Shown: positions 1-9,615, counted from the first letter of the stretch. The stretch is DNA of 64,000 bases from Arthrobacter sp. PAMC25284 (GCF_019443425.1 NZ_CP080382.1:2418001-2482000); one strand, 5' to 3'. Notes: generated by a model not told the origin, from the sequence alone. Numbers and translations are program-made.

Positions 1-91
1 CATCTGACTGCCGGTGCGGCGGTGGCTGGTAGGACGGCGGCTGCTGGCCCTTCGGCGCCCCGTCGTTGCCCGGCGTCGGTTGATCTGTCAT
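1..91 (-). CDS. N-terminal fragment of a Pro/Gln-rich protein
   Basis: Only the first 30 codons are in the window; the gene runs off the left edge. It begins at an ATG preceded by GAGGGGATTTC, a good ribosome binding site. The visible part is hydrophilic and rich in Pro, Gln and Gly, as in the disordered N-termini of small actinobacterial membrane proteins of the DUF4190/DUF4870 type. No domain is visible, so that comparison is only a guess. It is divergent from the phosphoglucomutase gene. Confidence 0.55.
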   Translation of the reverse strand, partial: MTDQPTPGNDGAPKGQQPPSYQPPPHRQSD

Positions 92-222
92 GAAATCCCC
101 TCTGGTGTCCCTGCCTCAAGACTACCGCCGGACGGATCCGCTGGTCAGGACTTTGTTACGCGCTGACGAGCGGATTCGACCAAAGCGTAGGGCGGTCTGT
201 CGTCGTCTGGCATGCTGGAGCA

Positions 223-1884
223 ATGGCTAGCCGCGCGGGCACAGTTGCCCAACCCCAAGACCTTGTTGACCTCACTGCGCTTCTGGACGCGTACTACGAC
301 GTTTCGCCCGATTTGGGTGACCCCGGCCAGAGGGTTGCCTTCGGCACCTCGGGCCACCGGGGCTCGAGCCTGAAGGCGTCCTTCAACGAACCCCATATCC
401 TGGCTATCACGCAGGCGATCGTCGAATACCGTGCAGGCCAGGGCATCACCGGCCCCCTCTACCTCGCCAAGGATACCCACGCACTGAGCGAACCGGCGCA
501 GAATTCCGCGCTCGAGGTCCTCGCAGCGAACGGCGTGCACGTGCTCATCGATGCCCGTCACGGTTACACGCCCACTCCGTCACTGAGCCACGCTATCCTC
601 ACCCACAACCGCAACGCACCGGCCGGGGCGCCGCAGGCCGACGGCATCGTGGTCACCCCAAGCCACAACCCCCCTGGCGACGGCGGCTTCAAGTACAACC
701 CCCCGCACGGCGGCCCCGCCGATTCCGATGCCACCGGCTGGATCGCCAACCGCGCCAACGAACTGCTCGAAAACGGCATGCGTGGCGTCAAGCGGATCCC
801 CCTGGCCGAGGCCAACAATGCTGCGACTACCGGGAAGTTCGATTTCCTGAGCAGCTACGTCGATGACCTGCCCTCGGTCCTGGATCTGAACGCCATCCGC
901 GACGCCGGAGTCCGGATCGGGGCCGACCCCATGGGCGGGGCTTCCGTGGACTATTGGGGCGAGATTGGCGAACGCCACCATCTCGACCTCACCGTCGTGA
1001 ACCCCACCGTCGACCCGCAGTGGGCATTCATGACCCTCGACTGGGACGAGAAGATCCGGATGGACTGCTCCTCGCCGTCGGCGATGGCATCCTTGATTAA
1101 CCGGATGTCAGAGGGTGCCAGCTTCGATATAGCCACCGGAAACGACGCCGACGCCGACCGTCACGGCATCGTCACACCGTTTGTTGATGGACAGGGTGGC
1201 CTGATGAACCCGAACCACTACCTCGCCGTCGCGATCGACTATCTCTACCGGAACCGCACCGGCTGGAACCCGCAGTCCGTGATCGGCAAGACCCTCGTGT
1301 CCTCCTCGATCATTGACCGCGTGGCGGAGAGCCTCGGCCGCAAACTCGTGGAAGTTCCAGTCGGTTTCAAGTGGTTCGTTCCGGGTCTGCTGTCCGGCGA
1401 CGGCGCCTTCGGCGGCGAGGAGTCCGCCGGCGCCTCCTTCAACAGGATGGACGGCAGCGTCTGGACCACCGACAAGGACGGCATCCTGCTGGCCCTGCTG
1501 GCTTCGGAGATCACCGCCGTGACCGGAAAGTCGCCGTCGCAGCTGTATAAGGGGCTCACAGACCAGTTCGGCGACCCGGTTTATGCCCGGATCGATGCCG
1601 CGGCCTCCCGCGAGCAGAAGGCCGCCCTGGGCAAGCTCTCGCCTGCGGACGTCACCGCGACCGAACTGGCCGGCGAAACCATCACGGCCAAGCTGACGGA
1701 GGCGCCCGGAAACGGCGCGTCCATCGGCGGCCTCAAGGTGGTCACGGAAAACGCCTGGTTTGCGGCCAGGCCGTCCGGAACCGAGGACGTCTACAAGATC
1801 TACGCCGAGTCCTTCAAGGGCGCGGAGCACCTCAAGCAGGTCCAGGCTGAGGCCAAAGCTCTCGTGGACGGCGTTATCTCCTAG
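223..1884 (+). CDS. pgm: phosphoglucomutase, alpha-D-glucose phosphate specific
   Basis: Interconverts glucose 1-phosphate and glucose 6-phosphate in the cytoplasm, linking glycolysis to glycogen, trehalose and nucleotide-sugar synthesis. The 553-residue length fits the bacterial Pgm family. The phosphoserine loop TPSHNP carries the catalytic serine at about residue 147. The Mg-binding loop [10 protein letters not shown] lies at 306-315, and the phosphate-binding RPSGTED motif at about 516-522. The N-terminal FGTSGHRG motif is also typical. The start is supported by GGAG a few bases upstream. The gene is monocistronic, and a strong hairpin follows the stop. Confidence 0.95.
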   Translation: MASRAGTVAQPQDLVDLTALLDAYYDVSPDLGDPGQRVAFGTSGHRGSSLKASFNEPHILAITQAIVEYRAGQGITGPLYLAKDTHALSEPAQNSALEVLAANGVHVLIDARHGYTPTPSLSHAILTHNRNAPAGAPQADGIVVTPSHNPPGDGGFKYNPPHGGPADSDATGWIANRANELLENGMRGVKRIPLAEANNAATTGKFDFLSSYVDDLPSVLDLNAIRDAGVRIGADPMGGASVDYWGEIGERHHLDLTVVNPTVDPQWAFMTLDWDEKIRMDCSSPSAMASLINRMSEGASFDIATGNDADADRHGIVTPFVDGQGGLMNPNHYLAVAIDYLYRNRTGWNPQSVIGKTLVSSSIIDRVAESLGRKLVEVPVGFKWFVPGLLSGDGAFGGEESAGASFNRMDGSVWTTDKDGILLALLASEITAVTGKSPSQLYKGLTDQFGDPVYARIDAAASREQKAALGKLSPADVTATELAGETITAKLTEAPGNGASIGGLKVVTENAWFAARPSGTEDVYKIYAESFKGAEHLKQVQAEAKALVDGVIS

Positions 1885-1902
1885 CCGGCGGTCGACTGGA
1901 CC

Positions 1903-1951
1903 CGGGCAGATCAGGGCGTACTACGTCCCCGCGTTCGCCCTGATCTGTCCG
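1903..1951. terminator. bidirectional hairpin terminator between pgm and the GGDEF gene
   Basis: A 16-bp inverted repeat with one mismatch (arms 1903-1918 and 1936-1951, 17-base loop) sits in the short gap between two convergent genes. There is no clear U-tract, which is common for actinobacterial hairpins. Confidence 0.7.
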
Positions 1952-2014
1952 AACACCCGGACTCCCCCGGCACTTCCGGGTGATGGACCCACCGCTCAGG
2001 CTGTTCGTTTGCCG

Positions 2015-3178
2015 TCAGGCGGATTTGTCTTCCAGGCTCGTGGCCAGCACGGAGCGGTTCCGGCCTAGCGACTTGGCCCGGTAGAGGGCCTCATCGGCAG
2101 AGGTAACCAGCTCTTGCAGATCAACGCGCCCGGCTGGAACTGCCGCGATCCCGTAGCTCACTGTAGGCAGGCGGGGAATCACGCCGGATTTTTCCATCAT
2201 CATCCGTCGGCTGATGTCTGCGGCGATGCCGCTGGCTGTTTCCGGGGTCACCCCGGGGAGCAGAATGATGAATTCCTCTCCGCCGTAGCGCCCCACAAGG
2301 TCGGTGGAGCGAACAACCGAAGTGCAGGCCGCCGCGAAGGCCTGCAGGGCCGTGTCACCGGCTGCGTGGCCAAATTCGTCGTTGATCGATTTGAAGTGGT
2401 CGAGGTCCGCGAGGATCAGGGAGGAACTGGTTCGGGTCCACTTCAGACGGCGAAGTTCATCCTCGGCGAGGCTCACGAATGCGGTGCGGTTCAGCAGTCC
2501 CGTCAGTCCGTCGACGGTGGCGCGGGCGCGGAGGTCCTGGGTTTGCTGTTCATGGCTCAAGTCCGTCATGGCGAAGGAGGCCATGACCAGCAGAAGGGTG
2601 GACAGGAGGGTTGTGGGCACCGAGCCAAAGACGGCCAGGAACACCGGACCTTCGGGGCCGTCAGCGAGGAAGGCGATGACCCGTCCAATGTAGAAGAGTG
2701 ACAGCACTCCCGCTGACAGTGCCAATACGCGGTGCACACGCGAGTAATCCCGGTCCAGCACGAGCAGTTCCCGGCAGCCCAGACCGATCAGCGCCCCCAT
2801 GAAAAACAGGTAGGCGGGACCGCCGGACCAGATATTGGTGGCCGGATTATCCAGCACCGACGCTACGGCCGTAATGGCCGGGCCCACAGCCAGTTGCCAG
2901 GCCTTCGGCACGGGGGCCCGTAGCGACCGCGCACCGGCCCAGACGCTGGCTGCCCCGCCCACGAGGGCGACATTTCCGAAGGGGTTCGCCCACACTTGGT
3001 AAACGGTGCCGTCCAGAAGATACGCTGCGTTTCCGACGAAGAACAGCAGCAGCGCGCTGCTCCACCAGCCGCTGTAAGCGGACCGGGTCCGCCGGTAAGT
3101 GATGAAGTAGAACAGCAGCAGCAGAGTCACGTCGACGACGGCCAACGCGACCCGCAGTGTCAAAGTGTCCAACAGCAT
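2015..3178 (-). CDS. membrane-anchored diguanylate cyclase (GGDEF)
   Basis: Predicted to make cyclic di-GMP from two GTP at the cytoplasmic membrane. The first ~190 of 387 residues form about six or seven hydrophobic helices, resembling MASE-type sensor regions. The C-terminal ~170 residues are a GGDEF domain with an intact active-site motif GGEEF at about 295-300. An RxxD inhibitory site (RSTD) lies five residues upstream, so feedback inhibition by c-di-GMP is expected. The start has GGGAG seven bases upstream. The signal sensed is unknown. A degenerate EAL protein is encoded about 16 kb away. Confidence 0.88.
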   Translation of the reverse strand: MLLDTLTLRVALAVVDVTLLLLFYFITYRRTRSAYSGWWSSALLLFFVGNAAYLLDGTVYQVWANPFGNVALVGGAASVWAGARSLRAPVPKAWQLAVGPAITAVASVLDNPATNIWSGGPAYLFFMGALIGLGCRELLVLDRDYSRVHRVLALSAGVLSLFYIGRVIAFLADGPEGPVFLAVFGSVPTTLLSTLLLVMASFAMTDLSHEQQTQDLRARATVDGLTGLLNRTAFVSLAEDELRRLKWTRTSSSLILADLDHFKSINDEFGHAAGDTALQAFAAACTSVVRSTDLVGRYGGEEFIILLPGVTPETASGIAADISRRMMMEKSGVIPRLPTVSYGIAAVPAGRVDLQELVTSADEALYRAKSLGRNRSVLATSLEDKSA

Positions 3179-3333
3179 GAGCTGGCTCCCGGTCCTCGAT
3201 CAGGGGCTCACATGGATCGACCCGGATTCGTATTCCCAAGTATCACACCCGCCCCACGAAAAGATGATCAGCGCTGTGGATATGTCGGTCTGGGATCCGT
3301 CCGCTGCGTGGGGTGCTGCTGTCTTCGGGCGGG

Positions 3334-3801
3334 TCAGGCAGTCCAGAGACGGAGGATCCGCCGCGTGGCGTGGGTGCCGCCGGGCGCCATGTCCACCAGG
3401 GCGATCCGGTCCAGCGCAACGACGTCACCCTGCCGGGGCCGCTTCCCGCCGTGGTGTGAAATGTGCGGGCGGTATCCGGCCAGGGTGTATCCGGGGGTGG
3501 AAATTCTTCCCGGCAGCTCCGTCACGATCCGGACCAGGTCGTTGTGCAGGGCCTGCAGCTGCGGGTTACGGTCAATCAGGCTGACCAGAATGGACCCGGC
3601 CCTGCCGAAGCGGGCATCGCCGCCAACGGTAACCCGGACGCCCAGCGCAGCCGCAACCGGTTCCGCCATCAGCCCCGCGACGTTGTCGGCGGCGGCGACG
3701 TCGAATTTCACCACGGTGATATGCAGCGGCCAGTTCTCACGCGGGAACTCAAGCCCCTCGGCGACGGGCTCGACGAACACCACCACAATCAGGTTCCGCA
3801 T
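3334..3801 (-). CDS. 2'-5' RNA ligase-like 2H phosphoesterase
   Basis: The 155-residue protein has the two histidine motifs of the 2H phosphoesterase superfamily: HIT at about 27-29 and HIS at about 113-115, spaced as in the LigT/2_5_RNA_ligase2 families. Such enzymes hydrolyse cyclic nucleotide or 2'-5' phosphodiester bonds. The true substrate cannot be told from sequence. The reading frame is open 10 codons further upstream, but the methionine of MRNLIVVVF starts directly at the first beta strand and is the more likely start. Confidence 0.78.
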   Translation of the reverse strand: MRNLIVVVFVEPVAEGLEFPRENWPLHITVVKFDVAAADNVAGLMAEPVAAALGVRVTVGGDARFGRAGSILVSLIDRNPQLQALHNDLVRIVTELPGRISTPGYTLAGYRPHISHHGGKRPRQGDVVALDRIALVDMAPGGTHATRRILRLWTA

Positions 3802-4040
3802 GCGCCCAGTCTGGCACGGACCGGCTGGCACGGACTGGCGCCAATGGCCAACGGCCCTGTCTCAACAGTGCGGGTGCGGACTAAAATGGGAAGTGGCCCC
3901 GGATGCAGGCCATGCGCTGAACCGCAGAAATGCGTCCCGCGTGCCTCCGGCCTGTCCCCCATGGTGCTGGAGGCACCTCCGCGTCATTTCGCCGGAGAAC
4001 GCGGCCAACGACGGCATGGTCGATCAAACGGCGCTGCCGG

Positions 4041-4646
4041 TCAGATCGTACGGACGACGTCCTCGTAGGCGAACTTCGGCTTGGTCTCGCCCCAGGCATC
4101 CGGCCCGGGCTGTCCAATGTTGACTACGAGGAAGCTCTTCTGGCTGCCGTCGGGGAAGAACGCGGCGTCAATGGCGGAGAAATCCGCGCCCGTCATGGGC
4201 CCTGCGGCGAACCCGAGGGACCGCACCGCGAGGATAAAGTAACCGGCCTGCAAGTGCGCGTTGTTATTTCCGGTGCTCGCGGCAAGGTCCGGCGCAGCGT
4301 CATACATGGCCTTAGGCGCGTTGTAGCCCGGAAGGAACCGATCCCACTGCTCCTGCCAGGAGGTGTCGTAGCTGAGGACGGCAACCAGCGGGGCCGATTC
4401 CGTCTTCGCACGGTTTCCGGCCGCGAGGGCGCCCACCAGCGTGGTCCGGGCTTCCTCGGAGCGCACGTAGGTCACGCGCAGGGGCTGTGAGTTGAACGCG
4501 GTGGGACCAAACTTCGTCAGCTCGTAAATGGCGCGGGCCTGGTCGTCCGTGACCTCGCCGGTGAAGGCGTTGGCGGTCCGGGCCTCGGCAAAAATGGCGT
4601 CGACGGCTGCGGCGTCGATTACTGCTTCGTCGTGGGCGATAGTCAT
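4041..4646 (-). CDS. nitroreductase family protein, RutE/HadB-like (malonic semialdehyde reductase)
   Basis: A 201-residue flavin nitroreductase-fold protein. The closest family type is RutE/YcdJ-like, in which an NADPH-dependent flavoprotein reduces malonic semialdehyde to 3-hydroxypropionate at the end of the Rut uracil pathway. Recognisable segments are GPTAFNSQPLR near residue 45, the GNNNAHLQAGYFILAVRSLG helix and a conserved GPMTG. The start codon has AAAGGGA upstream. It is divergent from a UraA/RutG-like permease, which suggests pyrimidine metabolism, but no other rut genes are visible. Quinone or nitroaromatic reduction remains possible. Confidence 0.78.
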   Translation of the reverse strand: MTIAHDEAVIDAAAVDAIFAEARTANAFTGEVTDDQARAIYELTKFGPTAFNSQPLRVTYVRSEEARTTLVGALAAGNRAKTESAPLVAVLSYDTSWQEQWDRFLPGYNAPKAMYDAAPDLAASTGNNNAHLQAGYFILAVRSLGFAAGPMTGADFSAIDAAFFPDGSQKSFLVVNIGQPGPDAWGETKPKFAYEDVVRTI

Positions 4647-4697
4647 GGGAGTCCCTTTCGCTGGGCCTGCCGGCGGCGGGCCTTCTGGTCTGTCTAT

Positions 4698-4707
4698 AGT
4701 TGCAACT
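4698..4707. promoter_or_regulatory. palindrome AGTTGCAACT, possible operator
   Basis: A perfect 10-bp palindrome followed at once by a third half-site (TCAACT). It lies about 52 bases upstream of the nitroreductase start, inside the divergent intergenic region. It resembles MarR/HxlR-type redox regulator sites, but no regulator gene is adjacent, so the role is inferred. Confidence 0.35.
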
Positions 4708-4858
4708 TCAACTTGTGGCGCCTGCTTCCCGTTTCGCCCCGTGACGTTTGGCACAGGCCGCCCGGGCGACCGGAGTGGCAGCAAATCCCGCACGGTAAAG
4801 TTGCTCCGGAAGATTCCTTCCGCGCCCCGCCCCCACATTCTCTGAAAGGCTCCCGGCA

Positions 4859-6211
4859 ATGAGCATGCTCGGCACCAAATGGAAGCTCCACGGCAACGGC
4901 AAGTCCATCCGCCCCGGCGAGGTCGTCCGGCCGGACGAGCGGCTCACCTGGCCCCTGACTATCGGGGTCGGAATGCAGCACGTGGTCGCCATGTTTGGCG
5001 CCACCTTCCTGGTCCCGATTATCACGGGCATGCCGCCGGCCACCACACTGTTCTTTTCGGGGATCGGAACGCTGCTCTTCCTGGTGATCACCCGGGGCAA
5101 GGTGCCGAGCTACCTTGGCTCGAGTTTCGCCTTTATCGCGCCCATCATGGCGTCCCAGCAGCAGTACGGGGTCGCGGGGGCACTCGGAGGCGTGGTGCTG
5201 GCCGGCGTCGCACTGGCGCTCATCGGCGCCGTCGTGCAGAAATTCGGGGCAGGCTGGATCAACCGGTTGATGCCGCCAATCGTCACCGGGGCGATCGTCG
5301 CGCTGATTGGCCTGAACCTGGCGCCGGCGGCCAAGAATAACTTCGATGCGGCCCCCATCACCGCCCTGGCCACCCTCGTGACGATCATCCTCGTGAGCGT
5401 GTTTTTCCGCGGTATCCTGGGCCGCCTCAGCATCCTGGTCGGCGTGGTGGTTGGCTATTTCGTGGCGACGGTCCGCGGCGAGGTTGACTTCGCCAAGATG
5501 GACAGCGCCGCCTGGATCGGCCTTCCGCACTTCCAGGCCCCCGAATTCCACTTCGGCGTTGTGGGTTTGTTCGTTCCGGTCGTACTCGTGCTGGTTGCCG
5601 AGAACATTGGCCACGTGAAGTCGGTGGCCGCCATGACAGGGCAAAACCTCGACGGCGTGTCCGGGCGTGCGTTGATGGCCGACGGCGCCGCGACGGCCCT
5701 GGCCGGCCTCGGCGGCGGCTCCGGCACCACGACGTACGCGGAAAACATCGGCGTTATGGCCGCGACCAAAGTGTATTCCACGGCGGCTTATTGGGTTGCG
5801 GGCATCTTTGCCGTGGTCCTGAGCTTCTCACCGAAGTTTGGCGAACTCATCGCCACCGTCCCTGCCGGAGTGTTGGGCGGAGCGGCCACTATGCTCTACG
5901 GCATGATCGGCATTCTGGGCGTAAAGATCTGGGTCCAGAACAAGGTGAACTTCTCCAACCCGATCAACCTGACCACCGCGGCCGTCGCACTTATCATCGG
6001 CATCGCCGACTACACCTGGACCATCGGCGACCTAAAATTCACCGGCATCGCACTGGGATCGGCCGCGGCGCTGTTGATCTATCACGGCATGAAAGCCCTC
6101 GCGACGGCGCGCGGCACCGTCGCGGAACCGGAAACCGAGCTTGTCGGAACGCCAGCGCCCGCGGCCAAGGCTTCGGGCGGCACGAAGCGGACCTCCAAGA
6201 AGCGGCGTTAG
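4859..6211 (+). CDS. uracil/xanthine permease family (NCS2), UraA/RutG-like
   Basis: Proton symporter for a nucleobase in the cytoplasmic membrane, 450 residues with about 14 hydrophobic segments. Two acidic substrate-site motifs match the uracil branch of NCS2: VLVAENIGH around residue 250 and GGSGTTTYAENIG around 300. The second motif is characteristic of UraA, PyrP and RutG rather than urate/xanthine transporters. The last ~35 residues are a Lys/Arg-rich cytoplasmic tail. GAAAGG precedes the chosen ATG, and a second in-frame ATG two codons on is possible. It is divergent from the RutE-like gene. Confidence 0.86.
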   Translation: MSMLGTKWKLHGNGKSIRPGEVVRPDERLTWPLTIGVGMQHVVAMFGATFLVPIITGMPPATTLFFSGIGTLLFLVITRGKVPSYLGSSFAFIAPIMASQQQYGVAGALGGVVLAGVALALIGAVVQKFGAGWINRLMPPIVTGAIVALIGLNLAPAAKNNFDAAPITALATLVTIILVSVFFRGILGRLSILVGVVVGYFVATVRGEVDFAKMDSAAWIGLPHFQAPEFHFGVVGLFVPVVLVLVAENIGHVKSVAAMTGQNLDGVSGRALMADGAATALAGLGGGSGTTTYAENIGVMAATKVYSTAAYWVAGIFAVVLSFSPKFGELIATVPAGVLGGAATMLYGMIGILGVKIWVQNKVNFSNPINLTTAAVALIIGIADYTWTIGDLKFTGIALGSAAALLIYHGMKALATARGTVAEPETELVGTPAPAAKASGGTKRTSKKRR

Positions 6212-6234
6212 GGTACGCCGCGCTAGGGTACGCC

Positions 6235-6275
6235 GTCCGGCCTCGCCCGCGTTTTGGCCGCGGGCGGGGCCGGAC
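6235..6275. terminator. bidirectional hairpin terminator
   Basis: A very GC-rich inverted repeat (arms 6235-6251 and 6259-6275, one mismatch, seven-base loop containing TTTT) lies between the convergent permease and acidic-protein genes. It is preceded by two copies of TAGGGTACGCCG. Confidence 0.75.
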
Positions 6276-6287
6276 GCACGGCCCGGC

Positions 6288-6689
6288 TCAGCCGGCGTCG
6301 GGGTCTTTCGTGTTGAACTCATCCATCTCAGCGTCCGCGGAGGGCACGGCCACGTCGGATTCGCCGTCATCGACGCCGTCGAACCCCGGCTCTGAGATGG
6401 CGTTCTCTGTGTTCAGCTGTTCTTCGGTGCCGCCGAAGCGGCCCGCGCCCGGCTCCCCCGCACTGTCCTGGTCCTCGGACCCGAACTGGCTCAGGTCCGG
6501 CGCGCCCGCCGGGTACGTTTCACCGTCCGGACTGTCCTGGCTGAGTCCTGCGGCGTCAAAGGCCTCTTCCTCCCGGGGCTGGGCCGACTGCCGGCCGTCG
6601 CCGCCCGGCATTTCCTGCTCAACCGTCGGCGTTCCGTAGCCTCCGGCCTCTTCTTCGACGGGGTTTCCCTGCTGGTTTTCCTGGGCCAT
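6288..6689 (-). CDS. acidic, probably disordered hypothetical protein
   Basis: 133 residues dominated by Glu, Asp, Gln, Gly and Pro, with no hydrophobic core, no cysteines and no recognisable domain. It is probably intrinsically disordered. The start is firm: AGGAGGAA lies seven to eight bases before the ATG. It is encoded next to a stress-type SDR in the same direction and may be co-induced with it. Function unknown. Confidence 0.7.
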   Translation of the reverse strand: MAQENQQGNPVEEEAGGYGTPTVEQEMPGGDGRQSAQPREEEAFDAAGLSQDSPDGETYPAGAPDLSQFGSEDQDSAGEPGAGRFGGTEEQLNTENAISEPGFDGVDDGESDVAVPSADAEMDEFNTKDPDAG

Positions 6690-6768
6690 TTCATTCCTCC
6701 TGCATTGTGGGATTAATTGCCATTGGTGGGTCTTCAGGTCTGTGTTGGTGCCGGGATGAGGCTGGGCC

Positions 6769-7668
6769 TCAGAGTCCCCGCCCGCCGGTCACCGGCAGCA
6801 CCGCGCCGGAAATGTACGAGCCATGGTCGGACGCAAGCAGCACGTAGGCGGACGCCAGCTCGGCGGGCTGGCCGGCACGCTGCAGCGGCGTGTCCTGTCC
6901 GAACGATGGCAGCTTGTCCGGCCAGGCGGTCGCTGGAATCAGGGGCGTCCAGATGGGGCCCGGAGCCACGGCGTTGACACGGATCCCCTTGGGGCCGAGT
7001 TCCTGCGCGAGGGCCTTGGTGAAGGCGACCTGGGCAGCTTTGGTCATGGCGTAGTCGATGAGTGCCGGCGACGGGTCAAACGCCTGAATTGAGGCTGTGG
7101 TGATGATTGATGCGCCCGCCTTCAAATGGGGAACGGCCGCCCGCGCTGTCCAGAGCAGCGAGTAAAGATTTGTCTGGAAGACCCGGTCGAATTCCTCCGT
7201 AGGGAGCGACTCGAAGCTGTCGCGGTTCTTCTGGTAGGCCGCGTTGAGCACTAGGACGTCCAAGCGCCCGAAGGCGGCAAGGGTGTCCTCAATAACGCCT
7301 GTCGCGAAGTTCTCGCTGCGTCCGTCACCGGGCAGGAGCAGCACCTCGCGGCCTGCTTTCCGGATCCACGCGGCGGTGTCCTGGGCGTCCGCTTCCTCTT
7401 CCGGAAGATAAGAGATTGCGACGTCGGCCCCCTCCCGGGCGAAGGCAATGGCCACGGCCTTGCCGATGCCTGAGTCCCCGCCCGTGATCAGGGCCGCCTT
7501 GCCGGTGAGCGCCCCACTCCCCCGGTAGCTCTCCTCGCCGTGGTCCGGGGCCGGATCCATAGGCGCGGTAAGACCCGGCTGTTCCTGCACCTGTTCCGGG
7601 AATGACCCTGAGAAATAGCCGCCTCGGGGGTCCGTCGGCTGGTCCTTCGCCCTGTTTGCATCGCTCAT
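6769..7668 (-). CDS. SDR family oxidoreductase, YghA/general-stress type
   Basis: An NAD(P)-dependent short-chain dehydrogenase with the N-terminal ~50-residue extension (PTDPRGGYFSG...) typical of the YghA/YdaD/Gsp39 group of stress-induced SDRs. The 299-residue protein has the cofactor loop TGGDSGIG at 62-69, NAA at about 142-144, catalytic Ser193, Tyr206 and Lys210 (YAMTK), and the PGPIWT motif. AGGTGGA precedes the chosen ATG. The upstream region carries the palindromic element also found upstream of the genes ending at 16175 and starting at 17735. Physiological substrate unknown. Confidence 0.87.
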   Translation of the reverse strand: MSDANRAKDQPTDPRGGYFSGSFPEQVQEQPGLTAPMDPAPDHGEESYRGSGALTGKAALITGGDSGIGKAVAIAFAREGADVAISYLPEEEADAQDTAAWIRKAGREVLLLPGDGRSENFATGVIEDTLAAFGRLDVLVLNAAYQKNRDSFESLPTEEFDRVFQTNLYSLLWTARAAVPHLKAGASIITTASIQAFDPSPALIDYAMTKAAQVAFTKALAQELGPKGIRVNAVAPGPIWTPLIPATAWPDKLPSFGQDTPLQRAGQPAELASAYVLLASDHGSYISGAVLPVTGGRGL

Positions 7669-7770
7669 AGTCCACCTACCCAATGTGTCGGTTTTCCAAG
7701 GATTGACTACAGCCGCAGGCTCTCGGCCCGCGGTTTCGGCAACCCCTCCGAAGTAACATTTCCACCCTAT

Positions 7771-7793
7771 ACGAAAATACTCAGCACGCTTAG
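7771..7793 (-). promoter_or_regulatory. shared palindromic element, copy A
   Basis: Read on the minus strand this is CTAAGCGTGCTGAGTATTTT followed by CGT, about 100 bases upstream of the SDR start. It matches copy B (16251-16273) at most positions over 23 bases, and the core of copy C (17649-17665). GAGTAT or TACTAT at the end of the element may double as a -10 box. The adjoining TATAGGGTGGA is also repeated in copy C. Confidence 0.5.
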
Positions 7794-7878
7794 TACTTAC
7801 TTGAAATTGCGTCTTCCCGGGCCTAAGTTGAGTGTGCGCTGCAACCGCAGCCAGCCAGCAGACTCCTCAGGAGCGCCG

Positions 7879-8442
7879 ATGCCAGGCCTTCAACATCCCC
7901 TCGGCGACGGACGGAATGAAACCGTCGAAGAGCAAATGGACCGCAACTGGGGAGAGTTGCTGCAGGAATTGCGGGTCCTCCAGACGGGCGTGCAGATTCT
8001 CGCTGGATTTCTGCTGACACTGCCGTTCCAGTCAAGGTTTGAAACGTTGGACGAATTCCAGATCGGCCTCTACCTCACCAACGTGGCGCTGGCGGCACTG
8101 ACGACGGCGACAATTCTGCTTCCGGTGAGCGTGCACCGCAGGCTCTTCCGGAAGCGGTTGAAAGCCACCTTAGTGGCAAGCGCCAGCAGCATCGCTAAGG
8201 TCTCACTGGCCGGCATCGGGCTTCTCAGCGTGGGATCGACAGCCCTGATCTTCGACGTCACGGCCGGACGGACGGCAGGACTCCTGGCCGGCGCCACGTT
8301 GCTCGTCGTCCTGCTGGTCCTGCTGGTTTTCGTCCCGGCACGACTGCTTCGCCGCGCCGGATCGTCAATGCAGCCCCCATCAACACCCAGCACCGGGACG
8401 CAGCCCCCAGTTTCTGGACCGGATCCAAAAACCGGCGTCTGA
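7879..8442 (+). CDS. DUF6328 family membrane protein
   Basis: 187 residues with a soluble N-terminus and four hydrophobic helices. The stretch LQTGVQILAGFLLTLPFQ near residue 35 is the signature of DUF6328, a family of small actinobacterial membrane proteins of unknown role. An ATG at 7879 with AGGAG six bases upstream is preferred over upstream in-frame codons that lack a ribosome binding site. Its promoter region is shared with the divergent SDR gene. Confidence 0.78.
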   Translation: MPGLQHPLGDGRNETVEEQMDRNWGELLQELRVLQTGVQILAGFLLTLPFQSRFETLDEFQIGLYLTNVALAALTTATILLPVSVHRRLFRKRLKATLVASASSIAKVSLAGIGLLSVGSTALIFDVTAGRTAGLLAGATLLVVLLVLLVFVPARLLRRAGSSMQPPSTPSTGTQPPVSGPDPKTGV

Positions 8443-8490
8443 TTTACGGGGTATGGGCCTGGACCGCCTTATGGTGTGGCCAGAGCCAGC

Positions 8491-9615
8491 TCAGGCTCCT
8501 TCGAGGACCTGGCTGGTTGCCCAGGCGAGGTATTTCGCGGCGTTGGCGACGGCGTCCTCCGGGCTTCCGGCTACATCCAGCAGTTGGGCAGCCGCCACCA
8601 CACCATGGCGGGCGAGGTCCTCCGGGGTGACAAGGATTCGGCCGGCAACCGCGATCACCGGGATTCCGAGCGCCTGGGCTGCGTCAGCCAGCGCAATCGG
8701 CGCCTTGCCGCTGAGGGACTGGGCATCCAGTGACCCTTCGCCGGTGATAACAAGGTCCGACGCGGCCAGCTTTCCGGCCAGGCCCGTGAGTCCTGCAACG
8801 AGCTCGAATCCGCTCTCCAGGCCCGCGTTGCCAAAGGCCAGGAAGGACGCGGGGAACCCGCCGGCTGCTCCGGCGCCGGGAACGTTGACGTCCCTGCCCG
8901 TGGCCCCGCGGAGGACCGAGGACCAGTTGCGCAGTCCGGCGTCGAGCAGTTCGACGGCGTCCTCGTCGGCGCCTTTCTGCGGACCGAACACGTGGGCCGC
9001 ACCGTCGCTGCCGTACAGCGGGTTCTGCACGTCCACGGCGATCCGGAACTTCACCGCTGACAGCCTCGGGTCGAGTCCGCTGGCGTCGACAGACACGACG
9101 TCGGCCAGCGCGCCGCCGCCGAGTGGCACCACATTACCGGCCGCATCCAGCGGCTTGAGACCCAGGGCGCGGAGCGCGCCGCTGCCGCCGTCGCTCATCG
9201 CCGAGCCCCCGAGTCCGAGCACGATTTCGGTTGCTCCGGCCTCCAGCGCGGCGGCGATCAGCTGGCCACAGCCGTAGCTGTGGGCCCGCAATGCGTTCGC
9301 CGGCGTCGGTTCCATGTGCGCCAGTCCGGACGCCTGCGCGGTCTCGATCACGGCTGTTGCGCCGCCGAACGCGTCTTTACGGATCGCCCAGGCTGCTCCG
9401 ATCGGGGCCAGAATGGGCCCGACGACGGCATTCAGCCGTTCCTCGAACCCGGCCGCCACCGCAGCTTCCAAGGTGCCTTCGCCGCCGTCGGCCACCGGGA
9501 ACTGAATGGTCTCCGCGTCCGGATAGACGCGCAGGGCGCCTTCGGCGATGGCGGCGGCGGCTTCGGCCGCAGTCAGGGAACCTTTGAACTTGTCCGGGGC
9601 GATGAGGATGCGCAT
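8491..9615 (-). CDS. glxK: glycerate kinase, type 1 (GlxK/GarK family)
   Basis: Phosphorylates glycerate with ATP to feed the product into glycolysis. The 374-residue protein begins with the family signature [12 protein letters not shown] and has VADGGEGT near residue 42, the LGLGGSAMSDGG loop, DVQNPLYG and FGPQKGA, and [10 protein letters not shown] near the C-terminus. Here it stands alone. A second paralogue lies in the allantoin/glyoxylate cluster at 50275-51471, so this copy may serve a different source of glycerate. Confidence 0.9.
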   Translation of the reverse strand: MRILIAPDKFKGSLTAAEAAAAIAEGALRVYPDAETIQFPVADGGEGTLEAAVAAGFEERLNAVVGPILAPIGAAWAIRKDAFGGATAVIETAQASGLAHMEPTPANALRAHSYGCGQLIAAALEAGATEIVLGLGGSAMSDGGSGALRALGLKPLDAAGNVVPLGGGALADVVSVDASGLDPRLSAVKFRIAVDVQNPLYGSDGAAHVFGPQKGADEDAVELLDAGLRNWSSVLRGATGRDVNVPGAGAAGGFPASFLAFGNAGLESGFELVAGLTGLAGKLAASDLVITGEGSLDAQSLSGKAPIALADAAQALGIPVIAVAGRILVTPEDLARHGVVAAAQLLDVAGSPEDAVANAAKYLAWATSQVLEGA

